Origin: Sphingomonadaceae bacterium | Lineage (GTDB): Bacteria; Pseudomonadota; Alphaproteobacteria; Sphingomonadales; Sphingomonadaceae | Length of the DNA stretch: 64,000 bases | Direction of reading: 5' to 3' | Assembly: GCA_025359445.1 (NCBI GenBank) | Contig: JANYGB010000044.1 | Coordinates: forward strand, 36,695 to 100,694 | Shown here: positions 1 through 8,728 of the stretch, one piece after another | Layout: every line of letters begins with the position of its first letter | Numbering within the stretch: position 1 is the stretch's first letter | Made by a program: the position numbers and the translations under genes | Notes under the pieces: model-generated | What the model was told of the DNA's origin: nothing | Databases searched by the model: none | What the model saw: only the letters and a program-made list of their open reading frames with translations

Positions 1-1098
1 GCCCGCGCCGAACAGATCGCCAACGGTGTTCATGCCGTCCATCAACGGGCCTTCGATGACCTCGATCGGGCGGCCGCCCCGCGCGAAAATTTCCTGCCGG
101 GCTTCCTCGGTATCATCGACCACGAACATGTCGATGCCTTTGACCAGCGCGTGTTCGATCCGCCGCGCCACGTCCCAGCCGCGCCATTCCTCGGCCTGCT
201 TTTCGGCTTCAGGCGACGTGCCGCGGAACTTCTCGGCAAGTGTCACCAGCCGGTCGGTCGCGTCGGGACGGCGGTTGAGCACCACGTCTTCGCACAGTTC
301 GCGCAGTTCGGGATCGATCGTGTCGTAAACGTCAAGCTGCCCGGCGTTGACGATCGCCATGTCCATCCCCGCAGGAATCGCGTGGTAGAGGAACACCGAA
401 TGCATCGCGCGCCGCACCGGCTCGTTGCCGCGGAACGAGAACGACAGGTTGGAGAGCCCGCCCGAGATATGAACGTGCGGGCAGCGCGCCTTGATGTCGC
501 GGGTCGCCTCGATGAAATCGACCGCGTAGTTGTTGTGCTCCTCGATGCCAGTGGCCACCGCGAAGACGTTGGGATCGAAGATGATGTCCTCGGGCGCGAA
601 GCCGATCCCGGTCAGCAGGTCATAGGCCCGCGCACAGATTTCGACCTTGCGCGCCTTGGTGTCGGCCTGACCCGCCTCGTCGAAGGCCATCACCACCACC
701 GCCGCGCCGTAAGCCATGCATTTGCGCGCGCGATCCAGGAAGGCTTCCTCGCCTTCCTTCATCGAAATCGAATTGACGATCGGCTTGCCTGGCACGCATT
801 TGAGCCCCGCCTCAATCACCTCCCATTTCGAGCTGTCGACCATCACCGGCACCCGCGCGATATCGGGTTCGGCGGCGATCAGCTTGAGGAAGGTGGTCAT
901 GGCGAAGACCGCGTCGAGCAACCCCTCGTCCATGTTGACGTCGATGATCTGCGCGCCGTTATCGACCTGATTCCGCGCAACCTCGACCGCCTTGGCATAG
1001 TCGCCCGCGAGCACGAGCTTCTTGAATGCCGCCGAGCCGGTGACATTGGTGCGCTCGCCGATATTGACGAAGCTGGAGCCCGAGGGGCGCGTTGCCAT
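1..1098 (-). CDS. metH: Methionine synthase, folate/B12-binding part (split MetH), cut by window edge
   Basis: Second polypeptide of a split cobalamin-dependent methionine synthase, which methylates homocysteine from methyltetrahydrofolate. The reverse frame opens with ATG at 1098, three bases after the stop of the homocysteine-domain gene, and stays open to position 1 (366 codons). The pterin-binding domain starts at once ([13 protein letters not shown], residues 10-22) and later shows the [14 protein letters not shown] strand. The last visible residues ([18 protein letters not shown]) are the start of the B12 cap domain, so the cobalamin and reactivation domains lie beyond the window. It is the last visible gene of the leftward methionine operon. 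Splitting of MetH into two proteins is common in alphaproteobacteria. Confidence 0.93.
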   Translation of the reverse strand, partial: MATRPSGSSFVNIGERTNVTGSAAFKKLVLAGDYAKAVEVARNQVDNGAQIIDVNMDEGLLDAVFAMTTFLKLIAAEPDIARVPVMVDSSKWEVIEAGLKCVPGKPIVNSISMKEGEEAFLDRARKCMAYGAAVVVMAFDEAGQADTKARKVEICARAYDLLTGIGFAPEDIIFDPNVFAVATGIEEHNNYAVDFIEATRDIKARCPHVHISGGLSNLSFSFRGNEPVRRAMHSVFLYHAIPAGMDMAIVNAGQLDVYDTIDPELRELCEDVVLNRRPDATDRLVTLAEKFRGTSPEAEKQAEEWRGWDVARRIEHALVKGIDMFVVDDTEEARQEIFARGGRPIEVIEGPLMDGMNTVGDLFGAG

Positions 1099-1101
1099 TG
1101 T

Positions 1102-2148
1102 TCAGGCCGCCATGATGAAGGGTTCAAGGCCCGCGAGCCGCGTGACCGGTTCGAGCGCCGGGATCTGACGCGGGGCAAGCCCCTCAACCGCGCGCGCCAT
1201 CGCGGCGATGTGCGCCGGGGTATTGCCGCAGCACCCGCCCAGAATGTTGACCTGCCCCGCCTCGGCCCATTCGCGCACGAGCGACGCGGTGGTTTCGGGG
1301 AGTTCGTCGTACTCGCCCAGATCGTTGGGCAATCCGGCGTTGGGATAGGCCATCAGCAGGCAATCGGCGATCCCGCTCAAGAGCCGCACATGCGGGCGCA
1401 GTTGAGTCGCGCCGAAGCTGCAGTTGAGCCCGACGGTGACCGGACGCGCATGCCGCACCGCCCACCAGAACGCCTCGACTGTGTGGCCCGACAAATTGCG
1501 GCCTGATAGGTCGGTCAGCGTCATCGACAGCATCAGCGGCACATCGCGGCCGAGTTCGGCCTCGAGCTGCTTGACCCCGTAAATCGCCGCTTTGGCATTG
1601 AGCGTGTCGAACACTGTTTCGATCAGGATGAAATCCGCCCCGCCTTCGATCAGCGCGGCGGCCTGCTCGCGGTACACGCCCGCAACAGTGTCGAAATCGA
1701 CCTCGCGGAAGCCAGGATCATTCACGTCGGGTGAGAGCGACAGAGTCTTGTTGGTCGGCCCGAGCGCGCCCGCGACGAAGCGGACAATTCCGTCCTTGGC
1801 GCTCGCCGCATCGACCGTTTCGCGGATGACTTTCGCCGCGGCGACGTTGATGTCACGAACCAAGTCTTCCGCACCGTAATCGGCCTGGCTGATGCGGTTG
1901 GCGTTGAAGCTGTTGGTCGCCAGGATTCGTGCACCCGCGTCGATATAGGCCTGGCAGATCGAGGCAATCAGCGCGGGCTGGGTCAGGTTGACGAGATCGT
2001 TGTTACCCTTCTGGTCAAGCGCCAGCCCGGTTTCGCCGCGATAGCCGGCCTCGTCCAGACCGGCGGCCTGGATCGCGGTGCCGTAGGGACCATCCTTGAT
2101 CAGGATCGCCTTGGCGGCTTCTTGCAGCAGCAGTTCGCGCGGGGTCAT
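1102..2148 (-). CDS. metH: Homocysteine S-methyltransferase domain protein (N-terminal part of split MetH)
   Basis: A 348-residue protein equal to the homocysteine-binding barrel of MetH. The zinc-ligand cysteines are visible: C243 in GLNCSFG and C306-C307 in GGCCGNTP. The family uses these three cysteines to activate the homocysteine thiolate. Its start overlaps the metF stop by four bases, and the folate/B12 partner begins three bases after its stop, so the two halves should be translated together. A stand-alone betaine- or S-methylmethionine-type methyltransferase is less likely because the missing MetH domains are encoded immediately downstream. Confidence 0.93.
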   Translation of the reverse strand: MTPRELLLQEAAKAILIKDGPYGTAIQAAGLDEAGYRGETGLALDQKGNNDLVNLTQPALIASICQAYIDAGARILATNSFNANRISQADYGAEDLVRDINVAAAKVIRETVDAASAKDGIVRFVAGALGPTNKTLSLSPDVNDPGFREVDFDTVAGVYREQAAALIEGGADFILIETVFDTLNAKAAIYGVKQLEAELGRDVPLMLSMTLTDLSGRNLSGHTVEAFWWAVRHARPVTVGLNCSFGATQLRPHVRLLSGIADCLLMAYPNAGLPNDLGEYDELPETTASLVREWAEAGQVNILGGCCGNTPAHIAAMARAVEGLAPRQIPALEPVTRLAGLEPFIMAA

Positions 2149-3023
2149 GCGGGGTCATCCTTGGAGCGCAAACCGAGCAGGTGGCAGATCGCATAGGCCT
2201 GCTCGGCGCGGTTGAGGGTGTAGAAATGGAAGTCGCGCACGCCGCCTGCGTAAAGCTGACGGCAGAGATCGACTGCAGCTGCTGCGGCGACCAGCGCGCG
2301 CGGGCCGGGGCGATCGTCGAGCCCTTCGAACATCCGCTCCATCGCGGACGGGATCGCCGTGTTGCCGCTCATCCGGCGGATCGCGGCAAAGCTGGTCACT
2401 GGCATGATCCCCGGGATGATCGGCACCGAAATCCCTGCTGCCAGCGCTGCGTCGAGGAAGCGGAAATACGCTTCGGGCGAGAAGAAGAACTGGGTGATCG
2501 CCTGATTCGCCCCGGCATCGAGCTTGCGTTTGAGGTTGTCGAGATCAGCCTTGGCGCTGGGCGCGTCTGGGTGAACCTCTGGATAGGCCGCAACCGACAG
2601 TTCGAACGGATGCTGGCGGGCGAGCCCTTCGACCAGCGCGGCGGCGCTGGCATAGCCATCGGCGTGGGGCACGAATCGCCCGCCGGTTTCGGCTGGAGCA
2701 TCGCCGCGCAGTGCGACGACATGCCGCACGCCGGCATCCCAGTATTGCTGCGCAACCTCGGCGATCTCGGCTTTGCTCGCGCCCACGCAAGTGAGGTGCG
2801 CGGCTGGGACCAGCGCAGTTTCGCTGACCAGCCGCGCGACTGTTGCGTGTGTGCGTTCGCGGGTCGAACCACCTGCGCCGTAAGTGACCGAAACGAAACG
2901 CGGGGCGAGCGGGGCGAGGTCGGTAATCGCGTCCCACAGCTGGGCTTCCATCTTCTCGGTCTTGGGCGGGAAGAATTCGAACGACACGGCGATATCGCCG
3001 GGCAGGGAAGTAAAGTCGGTCAT
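2145..3023 (-). CDS. metF: 5,10-methylenetetrahydrofolate reductase
   Basis: Reduces methylene-THF to methyl-THF, the methyl donor for MetH. The protein has 292 residues, a normal length for bacterial MetF, and opens with VSFEFFPPKTEKME, the family signature; E16 is the expected catalytic acid. SVTYGAGGS and the FAD-barrel strands follow. The gene overlaps the ArsR-methyltransferase gene upstream and metH downstream by four bases each, so all four genes should share one transcript. Confidence 0.96.
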   Translation of the reverse strand: MTDFTSLPGDIAVSFEFFPPKTEKMEAQLWDAITDLAPLAPRFVSVTYGAGGSTRERTHATVARLVSETALVPAAHLTCVGASKAEIAEVAQQYWDAGVRHVVALRGDAPAETGGRFVPHADGYASAAALVEGLARQHPFELSVAAYPEVHPDAPSAKADLDNLKRKLDAGANQAITQFFFSPEAYFRFLDAALAAGISVPIIPGIMPVTSFAAIRRMSGNTAIPSAMERMFEGLDDRPGPRALVAAAAAVDLCRQLYAGGVRDFHFYTLNRAEQAYAICHLLGLRSKDDPA

Positions 3024-4009
3024 GCGGCGGCGGCCTTGCTGGCAAATGAGGGGGAAAGCGCGTCGCCGCGTCGTCCGGTCCAGATTTTGACCGTCAAGGG
3101 CGTCCCCGGCAGCGCGGTCGGCGGCGCGGCGGCGAACCCGGCCTCGCCCAGCAGTGCGAGCATCTGCTCGTCCGAAAAGCCGAGCCGCGCATGAGCGTGT
3201 TGACTGCGCAATTCCTCGCGGTCGTGCGCGGCGAAATCGACCACCGCGATGGTTCCGCCCGGCCGGGTGACCCGCGCCGCTTCGCCCAGCGCCAATTCGG
3301 GCACCTGTGCATAGTGCAGCACTTGGTGAAACACGACCGTGTCGAAAGTGGCATCGGCAAACGGCAGCGCGCTGAAATCGCCCTGAACCAGCGCCAATCC
3401 GTCTGAACCGAGGTGTTGCAACCGGGCGCGGGCGAGCCGCAGCATTTCGGGGCTGTTGTCGAGCGCGGTCACTTGTGCGGCGCGCGGGGCAAGCAGTTCT
3501 GCGATCCGCCCGGTGCCGGTCCCGACGTCGAGCAATGATCCCAAATTGGCCGAACCAACCGCGCCCAGCAGTGCAGCCTCAACCGGGGCATCGGGACAGT
3601 GCAGCCCGCGCAAATGGTCCCATTCGGCGGCGTGGCGGGCGAAATAGCCCGCTGCACTGGCCTCGCGCGCGGCCCGGATCGCGGCGAGGTGGCGGCGGTC
3701 TTCACTGCACCGCGCGGCAAATTGCGCGTCATCGCTCTCGGCCACGGCCAACAAGTGCGCGGCCGCCGCACCAAGCGGCGGGGCGCGGCCCGGGCCGATT
3801 GCGCTGCGCAGAAACACCCAGCTGCCCTCCTTGCGGCGTTCGGCGAGGCCTGCATCGCACAGGATGCGGACATGGCGCGAAACCCGCGGCTGGCTCTGCC
3901 CGAGCACTTGCGCCAGCTCGCCCACCGCCAGCTCCATCGCTGCCAGCAGCCGCATGATCCGCAGCCGGGTCGGGTCGGCGAGCGCGCGCAAGGTGGGGTC
4001 AATCCGCAT
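3020..4009 (-). CDS. ArsR-family regulator fused to a SAM-dependent methyltransferase
   Basis: A 329-residue two-domain protein. Residues about 5-75 form an ArsR-type winged helix (ADPTRLRIMRLL; recognition helix SQPRVSRHVRIL at 39-50). Residues about 150-300 form a class I methyltransferase with the SAM loop LLDVGTGTGRIAELL at 159-173. No ArsR metal-binding cysteine pattern is obvious. It heads the metF-metH operon, and a perfect palindrome ends 10 bases before its ATG. Inference: it senses SAM or S-adenosylhomocysteine and represses its own operon, like the SahR-type ArsR regulators of methionine metabolism described in proteobacteria. An upstream in-frame ATG at about 4018 is followed by a stop, so 4009 is the start. 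Confidence 0.88.
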   Translation of the reverse strand: MRIDPTLRALADPTRLRIMRLLAAMELAVGELAQVLGQSQPRVSRHVRILCDAGLAERRKEGSWVFLRSAIGPGRAPPLGAAAAHLLAVAESDDAQFAARCSEDRRHLAAIRAAREASAAGYFARHAAEWDHLRGLHCPDAPVEAALLGAVGSANLGSLLDVGTGTGRIAELLAPRAAQVTALDNSPEMLRLARARLQHLGSDGLALVQGDFSALPFADATFDTVVFHQVLHYAQVPELALGEAARVTRPGGTIAVVDFAAHDREELRSQHAHARLGFSDEQMLALLGEAGFAAAPPTALPGTPLTVKIWTGRRGDALSPSFASKAAAA

Positions 4010-4018
4010 TACCCCATC

Positions 4019-4038
4019 ATATAAAGAAATCTTTATAT
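4019..4038. promoter_or_regulatory. Perfect palindrome, likely operator of the methionine operon
   Basis: ATATAAAGAAATCTTTATAT: two 9-base arms around AA, AT-rich inside GC-rich DNA. It lies 10 bases upstream of the ArsR-methyltransferase start codon. Size, symmetry and position fit an ArsR-dimer operator; binding by the adjacent regulator is inference. Confidence 0.75.
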
Positions 4039-4168
4039 CTTATCAACCGGGTTGTGGATTGTGCTGCACCGGGTCCGATTGGCGGTTGGCAGAGCCGCTC
4101 TTGGCGGTTAGGCTTGGGCTTATTCCCCGGTAACCCTGCGCGGCCGGTCCATTGCAAGAGGTAGTTGC

Positions 4169-4387
4169 ATGAAGAACTTCGCTATTATGACCGCCGTATC
4201 CGCTGCTGCGCTGATGATTGCCGGGTGCGGCAAATCGGACAGCGCCAAGGAACAGGCCACCGCTGACAATGTGGAAATGCCAGCCGAAGAAGCCGTGCAG
4301 GATGTCGATGCGACCCCGGTTGCCGATGCGTCCGCTGCGGCGGGTGCCGAGGCGGCCACTTCGCCCTCCGCCACGCCCAAGCCATGA
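4169..4387 (+). CDS. Small lipoprotein of unknown function
   Basis: A 72-residue protein with a lipoprotein signal peptide: MKNF, a hydrophobic stretch, then the lipobox LMIAGC with C20 as the lipidated cysteine. The mature part is short, acidic and rich in Ala, Glu and Ser, ending ATSPSATPKP, and shows no recognisable fold. AGAGGTAG precedes the ATG at a good spacing. A second small lipoprotein follows within five bases, so the two form a pair. Function not recognised. Confidence 0.75.
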   Translation: MKNFAIMTAVSAAALMIAGCGKSDSAKEQATADNVEMPAEEAVQDVDATPVADASAAAGAEAATSPSATPKP

Positions 4388-4391
4388 CCTG

Positions 4392-4619
4392 ATGCGCCAC
4401 ACCGCGCTGCTTTTGGCGGTCTTGCTGTGCGCCGCCTGCTCGCGCCCCGACAATGCTGCAGGCGCGGGCGGGGTCAGCGCTGGCGAGGCGCGCGCGCTCG
4501 ACGATGCGGCCGAGATGGTGCAAAGCCAGCAGCTACCCGCTGCGGCGATCCCGGCTCCGCGGGTACCGGTTCAAGCGCCGCAGCCGCCCGCCAAAGTCCC
4601 GGCCACACCCGCCGGTTGA
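4392..4619 (+). CDS. Small proline-rich lipoprotein of unknown function
   Basis: A 75-residue protein. Its signal peptide MRHTALLLAVLLCAAC ends in a lipobox (LCAAC), and the tail is rich in Pro and Ala (PAPRVPVQAPQPPAKVPATPAG). The frame is open further upstream, but only the ATG at 4392 gives a signal peptide, and it starts five bases after the preceding lipoprotein gene. The two are probably co-transcribed envelope proteins. No function can be assigned. Confidence 0.7.
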   Translation: MRHTALLLAVLLCAACSRPDNAAGAGGVSAGEARALDDAAEMVQSQQLPAAAIPAPRVPVQAPQPPAKVPATPAG

Positions 4620-4683
4620 TTTCGCGTAACAGCGGCTTAAGCGGGTTTTAAGCGCACGATTAGGCGAGAAGGAATCGGATCAG

Positions 4684-5598
4684 ATGGGCATGCTGGAAGG
4701 CAAAGTCGTGGCAATCACCGGCGCGGGGCGCGGGGTCGGGCGCGAGATCGCGCTGCTTGCGGCCAGCCATGGCGCGGCGGTGGTGGTCAACGACCCGGGT
4801 GTCGGCGGCGGCGGTGAAGGCGGCGATGCCGGACCTGCCCAGCAGACCGTGGACGATATCGTTGCGGCTGGCGGCCGGGCTCACGCCAACCTCGCCAGCG
4901 TCACCGATCCGCTTGGCGCGGCGAGCATCATCGAGGATGCGGTCCAGCGTTTTGGCCGGATCGACGCGGTGGTCAATAATGCCGGGATCTTGCGCGACAC
5001 GATCTGGCACAAAATGAGCCATGAGGACTGGCGCGCGGTGATCGACGTGCATCTCAATGGCTGCTTCAACGTCTCCAAGGCCGCCACCCCCTATTTCCGC
5101 GAGCAGCAATCGGGCAGCTTCATCCACTTCACCTCGACCTCGGGCCTGATCGGCAACGTGGGTCAGGCCAATTACAGCGCGGCCAAGCTCGGCATTGTCG
5201 GGCTGTCGCAATCGATCGCGCTCGACATGGCGCGCGCCGGGGTGCGCTCCAATTGCATCGCGCCGTTCGCGTGGAGCCGAATGACCGCCTCGATCCCTGC
5301 TGAAACGCCGGAGGTCAAGGAGCGCGTCGAGCGGCTCAAGACGATGAGCGCCGACAAGATTGCGCCCTTGGTGGTCTATCTCGCCTCGGATGCGGCCAAA
5401 GCAGTCAGCAACCAGATTTTTGCGGTGCGCAAGAACGAGATCGTGCTGTTCTCCAAGCCGCGCCCGGTCCGCTCGATGACCAAAAGCGAGGGCTGGACCC
5501 CCGAGACGATCGCGTCCGAACTGATCCCCGCCTTCACCCCCGACCTCGCCCGCGCCGACGAAGTATCGGCGCACGTCTTCCCTTACGATCCGATCTGA
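4684..5598 (+). CDS. SDR-family oxidoreductase (3-hydroxyacyl-CoA dehydrogenase-like)
   Basis: A 304-residue short-chain dehydrogenase. The nucleotide-binding TGAGRGVG sits at residues 12-19, NNAG at 98-101, and the catalytic set is S151/S153, Y164 and K168 (NYSAAK). The Gly-rich insert after strand two (NDPGVGGGGEGGDAGPAQQ) and the CIAPFAWSRM strand resemble the dehydrogenase domain of peroxisomal multifunctional enzyme type 2. AAGGAA precedes the ATG. An acyl-CoA dehydrogenase and a MaoC-like hydratase follow directly, so it probably oxidises a 3-hydroxyacyl-CoA in a dedicated beta-oxidation route; the substrate is unknown. Confidence 0.87.
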   Translation: MGMLEGKVVAITGAGRGVGREIALLAASHGAAVVVNDPGVGGGGEGGDAGPAQQTVDDIVAAGGRAHANLASVTDPLGAASIIEDAVQRFGRIDAVVNNAGILRDTIWHKMSHEDWRAVIDVHLNGCFNVSKAATPYFREQQSGSFIHFTSTSGLIGNVGQANYSAAKLGIVGLSQSIALDMARAGVRSNCIAPFAWSRMTASIPAETPEVKERVERLKTMSADKIAPLVVYLASDAAKAVSNQIFAVRKNEIVLFSKPRPVRSMTKSEGWTPETIASELIPAFTPDLARADEVSAHVFPYDPI

Positions 5599-5608
5599 GG
5601 CGACCCGC

Positions 5609-6775
5609 ATGAACACCGGAATGGACCAGGATATCTTCGACCAGTTCATCGACCAGCTGGAGCGCTATGTCCGCGAACGGCTGATCCCGGCCGAGCGCGA
5701 AGTGATCGAGACCGACCGCATCCCTGACGCGATCCTGACCGAAATGCGCGACATGGGGCTGTTCGGGCTGACCATTCCCGAAGAATACGGCGGCGCGGGG
5801 ATGAATATCAGCCAGTATGCCCGGACCATCAACGTGCTGTCCTACGCGATGCCAGCTTACCGCTCGATCATCTCGATCAACATCGGGATGGTCTGCTCGG
5901 CGCTCAAGAACGGCGGGACCGAGGCACAGAAAGCCGAATGGTTGCCGCGGCTCGCTGCCGGAGAGATTGCCTGCTTCGGGCTCACCGAACCGGGTTCGGG
6001 CTCGGATTCGGCGGCGATGCAGACCTTTGCGGCACGAACCGGCAACGGCTGGACGATTACCGGCACAAAGCGGTACATCACCAACTCACCCTTCGCCAAA
6101 CTGGCCTTGGTGATGGCCCGCACCACCAAAGAAAGCCTGCCAAAGAACGCCCACGTTTCGGCGTTTCTGGTCCCGACCGACACCCCCGGCGTCAGCATCG
6201 GCAGCTCGGACAAGAAGATGGGGCAGTCGGGCAGCCACATCGCCGATGTGATCTTGGACGCGGTTCAGCTCCCCGCCGATGCGATGCTTGGGATCGAGGA
6301 GGGCAAGGGTTTTGCCTATGCAATGCTGAGCCTCGACAACGGACGCATCTCGGTCGGCGCGGCGGCGACCGGCTATGCCCGCCGCGCGCTCGATTCGGCG
6401 CTGCGCTATGCCAATGAGCGCAAGGCGTTTGGCGAACCAATCGCCAATTTCCAGCTGATCCAGGCGATGTTGGCCGACAGCGAGATCGAGATCTACGCCG
6501 CCGAAGCGATGATGAAAGACGTCACCGCGCGGGCCGATGCGGGCGAGAATGTGCTGCGCAAGGCCGCTGCGTTCAAGGTTTTCGCCAGCGAGATGTGCGG
6601 GCGGGTGACCGACCGGGTGGTGCAGATCTATGGCGGCGCGGGCTACCTTGCCGAATACGATGCCGAACGGTTCTTCCGCGATGCGCGGATCTATCGGATT
6701 TACGAGGGCACCACGCAGATCCTCCAGCTGCAGATCGCCAAGCACATGCTGCGCGAATGGGCGGCGGCGCAATAA
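5609..6775 (+). CDS. Acyl-CoA dehydrogenase
   Basis: A 388-residue FAD-dependent acyl-CoA dehydrogenase of usual length. It shows CFGLTEPGSGSD, the FAD/substrate loop WTITGTKRYITNS, and C-terminal RIYEGTTQILQ with E366 as the catalytic base. It removes two hydrogens at C2-C3 of an acyl-CoA thioester and passes electrons to ETF. The start is 10 bases after the SDR stop and the next gene begins at the base after its own stop, so the three genes form an operon. The chain specificity cannot be read from the sequence. Confidence 0.92.
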   Translation: MNTGMDQDIFDQFIDQLERYVRERLIPAEREVIETDRIPDAILTEMRDMGLFGLTIPEEYGGAGMNISQYARTINVLSYAMPAYRSIISINIGMVCSALKNGGTEAQKAEWLPRLAAGEIACFGLTEPGSGSDSAAMQTFAARTGNGWTITGTKRYITNSPFAKLALVMARTTKESLPKNAHVSAFLVPTDTPGVSIGSSDKKMGQSGSHIADVILDAVQLPADAMLGIEEGKGFAYAMLSLDNGRISVGAAATGYARRALDSALRYANERKAFGEPIANFQLIQAMLADSEIEIYAAEAMMKDVTARADAGENVLRKAAAFKVFASEMCGRVTDRVVQIYGGAGYLAEYDAERFFRDARIYRIYEGTTQILQLQIAKHMLREWAAAQ

Positions 6776-7624
6776 GTGGCGGATTGGTCGAGCTGGATTG
6801 GGCGCGCGGAGACACGGGCCGACCGGGTCGATCCGGGGCATCTGACGCGCTGGCTGGCCACACTTGACCGCGCCGCTGCGGATGATGGTGCGGGCCCGCA
6901 AGGCTTCCACTGGTGCCTGTGCCTGCCCGATGCGCCAACCGCTTTGCTTGGCCCCGATGGCCACCCGCGCCGTGACGAAAGCCCCGTCAGCTTCCTGCCG
7001 CCGCTGCCCCAGCCGCGCCGGATGTGGGCCTCAAGCAAGGTAGAATTTTTCGCGCCGCTGCGCGCCGGGCAGGCCATCGAGCGGCTGTCGCGGGTGCAAG
7101 CCGTGACCGAAAAGAACGGCGATTCGGGCAGCCTGGTATTCGTCGATGTGGCGCACGAAATGCGCGGCGATGGCGTACTTGCGGTGCGCGAGGTGCAGAC
7201 GCTAGTCTATCGCGATACCCCGCCGCCCGGAACACCGCTTGCCCCGCCCGAGCTGAGCGAGGGCACTTTCGATCCGTCGAGCTGGGCTGCGGTGTTGACT
7301 ATTACCCCGAGCGAACCCCTGCTCTTTCGCTTCTCCGCGTTGACCTTCAACAGCCACCGCATCCACTACGACTTGCCCTACGCAACGCAGCAGGAAGGCT
7401 ATCGCGGCCTCGTCGTCCACGGCCCGCTCACCGCCACCCTACTGCTCGATCTTGCTCGGCGCGAGCTGGGCGACAATGCCCTCAAGAGCTTCGCCTTTCG
7501 CGGGATCAGCCCGGCGATCTGCGGTGAGGCTCTGCACCTCGCGATGCGAGCCAAGGACGGCGGCTGGGAACTTGGCGCCTTCGCCAGCGACGGCCGCCAG
7601 GTGATGAGCGCCAGCGCGAGCTAA
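6776..7624 (+). CDS. MaoC/FAS1-like hydratase (mesaconyl- or itaconyl-CoA hydratase type)
   Basis: A 282-residue protein with an N-terminal FAS1-type dehydratase half (RMWASSKVEFFAPLRAGQ) and a C-terminal MaoC half (SALTFNSHRIHYDLPYA, VVHGPLTATLLLDL). The usual hydratase residues fall in the NSHRIHYD segment. GTG at 6776 immediately follows the stop of the acyl-CoA dehydrogenase and gives a normal N-terminus. Together with the SDR and dehydrogenase it completes the dehydrogenation, hydration and oxidation steps of an acyl-CoA degradation. The 3' end overlaps convergent arfB by four bases. Confidence 0.85.
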   Translation: MADWSSWIGRAETRADRVDPGHLTRWLATLDRAAADDGAGPQGFHWCLCLPDAPTALLGPDGHPRRDESPVSFLPPLPQPRRMWASSKVEFFAPLRAGQAIERLSRVQAVTEKNGDSGSLVFVDVAHEMRGDGVLAVREVQTLVYRDTPPPGTPLAPPELSEGTFDPSSWAAVLTITPSEPLLFRFSALTFNSHRIHYDLPYATQQEGYRGLVVHGPLTATLLLDLARRELGDNALKSFAFRGISPAICGEALHLAMRAKDGGWELGAFASDGRQVMSASAS

Positions 7625-8040
7625 TCCAGCTGCACCTTTCCGCGTCCGGCCTTGACCGCGCCGCGAATTTTTTTGCCCGCCAGCCGCTGGACCTTGCCGA
7701 CCCGGTTAAGCCGGGTCTTGCCCCGCTTCTGCGGCAGGTCGTGAGCGTCAGCGAGCAGCGCCAGCAACCGCTCACGCGCGTCGCTTCGATTGGCGTCCTG
7801 AGTGCGAAAGCGCCGCGCGGTGAACACGATTTCGCCGCCCAAGGTTAGCTTGCTCCCGGCCAGAGTGCGCAGCCGGGCAAACACCAACGGATCGAGCCGC
7901 AGCGCATAGACATTGAGCCGCAATTGCACGGCGGTGGCGACCTTGTTGACGTTCTGCCCGCCCGGGCCAGCGGCGGTGATGAAGCTCTCGCGCAAGCTCG
8001 CCAGCGCGCGTTCCGCGACCTCTGGCGGCAGATCAGCCAT
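7621..8040 (-). CDS. arfB: Alternative ribosome-rescue factor / peptidyl-tRNA hydrolase ArfB
   Basis: A 139-residue class-I release-factor-like protein that frees stalled ribosomes without stop-codon recognition. The catalytic GGQ lies at residues 27-29 in TAAGPGGQNVNKV. The tail is very basic (KRGKTRLNRVGKVQRLAGKKIRGAVKAG), as needed to enter the empty mRNA channel. The codon-recognition domains of true release factors are absent. Its start overlaps the RluA-type gene by eight bases, so it belongs to the leftward run that starts at pabBC. Confidence 0.94.
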   Translation of the reverse strand: MADLPPEVAERALASLRESFITAAGPGGQNVNKVATAVQLRLNVYALRLDPLVFARLRTLAGSKLTLGGEIVFTARRFRTQDANRSDARERLLALLADAHDLPQKRGKTRLNRVGKVQRLAGKKIRGAVKAGRGKVQLD

Positions 8041-8728
8041 CGCTCGCTTCTACCGGCGGGACTTCGAATTCCGGTTCGGCAAAGCCCAGCGCGAGGAAAT
8101 CGAGCGGCATCGGCGAAATTGCAACAATCGGCGGTTTCTCGCCGCGCTGCACGGTCAGGCCGGCGGCGTGAAGCATCGTCCGCTTCGCACCGCTGCCATC
8201 GCCGTAAATCGGATCGCCCAGCAACGGCAGGCCCAACCCGGCCAGCGCGTGGATGCGGATCTGGTGAGTGCGCCCGGTTTCGGGGCGGAATTCGACCAGC
8301 GTGTTGCCGTTCTGAACATCCAGCTTGCGCCAGTGAGTAATCGACGGCTTGCCTTTCCTGGCCGGAATCATCCGCCAGCCCGCCTCGGCGCTGCTGATCT
8401 TGCTCAGCGCCAGTTCGATCGTGCCTTCGTCCGCCTCGAGCAATCCGGCGACCACGCCCAGATAACGCTTCTCCACCGCGCGCGCCTCGAACGCGGCGGC
8501 AAAGCGCTTGTGCGCCTTGGGATTGCGCGCCAGCAGCAGGCAGCCCGAGGTATCGTGATCGAGCCGGTGGACCGCGATCGGCAGCCGCTGAAACCCCAGC
8601 TTGAGCGCTTCGAGGTAGTTCTCCAGGCTCAGCCCGCCATTGCGCGGCGGATCGATCGGCAGCCCGGCCGGCTTGTCGATCACCAAGGCCTCGCCGTCTT
8701 CGAACAGAATCGGCAATTGGGTATTCAT
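8033..8728 (-). CDS. RluA-family pseudouridine synthase
   Basis: A 231-residue pseudouridine synthase that isomerises uridine in rRNA or tRNA. The signature HRLDHDTSG is at residues 54-62 with catalytic D57; ETGRTHQIRIHALAGLGLPLLGDPIYG follows as the second family block. There is no S4 domain, so it is a short RluA-type enzyme; the target uridine cannot be predicted. It overlaps the aminotransferase gene and arfB by four and eight bases. Confidence 0.92.
   Translation of the reverse strand: MNTQLPILFEDGEALVIDKPAGLPIDPPRNGGLSLENYLEALKLGFQRLPIAVHRLDHDTSGCLLLARNPKAHKRFAAAFEARAVEKRYLGVVAGLLEADEGTIELALSKISSAEAGWRMIPARKGKPSITHWRKLDVQNGNTLVEFRPETGRTHQIRIHALAGLGLPLLGDPIYGDGSGAKRTMLHAAGLTVQRGEKPPIVAISPMPLDFLALGFAEPEFEVPPVEASDG

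Noticed and set aside
151..1506. Long open frame on the plus strand, 451 codons
   Set aside because: It is antisense to both metH parts, which have clear motifs. Its protein is Arg/His-rich without any fold, typical of the shadow frame in GC-rich genes.
4660..5649. 329-codon minus-strand frame
   Set aside because: Fully antisense to the SDR gene, which has catalytic residues in order.
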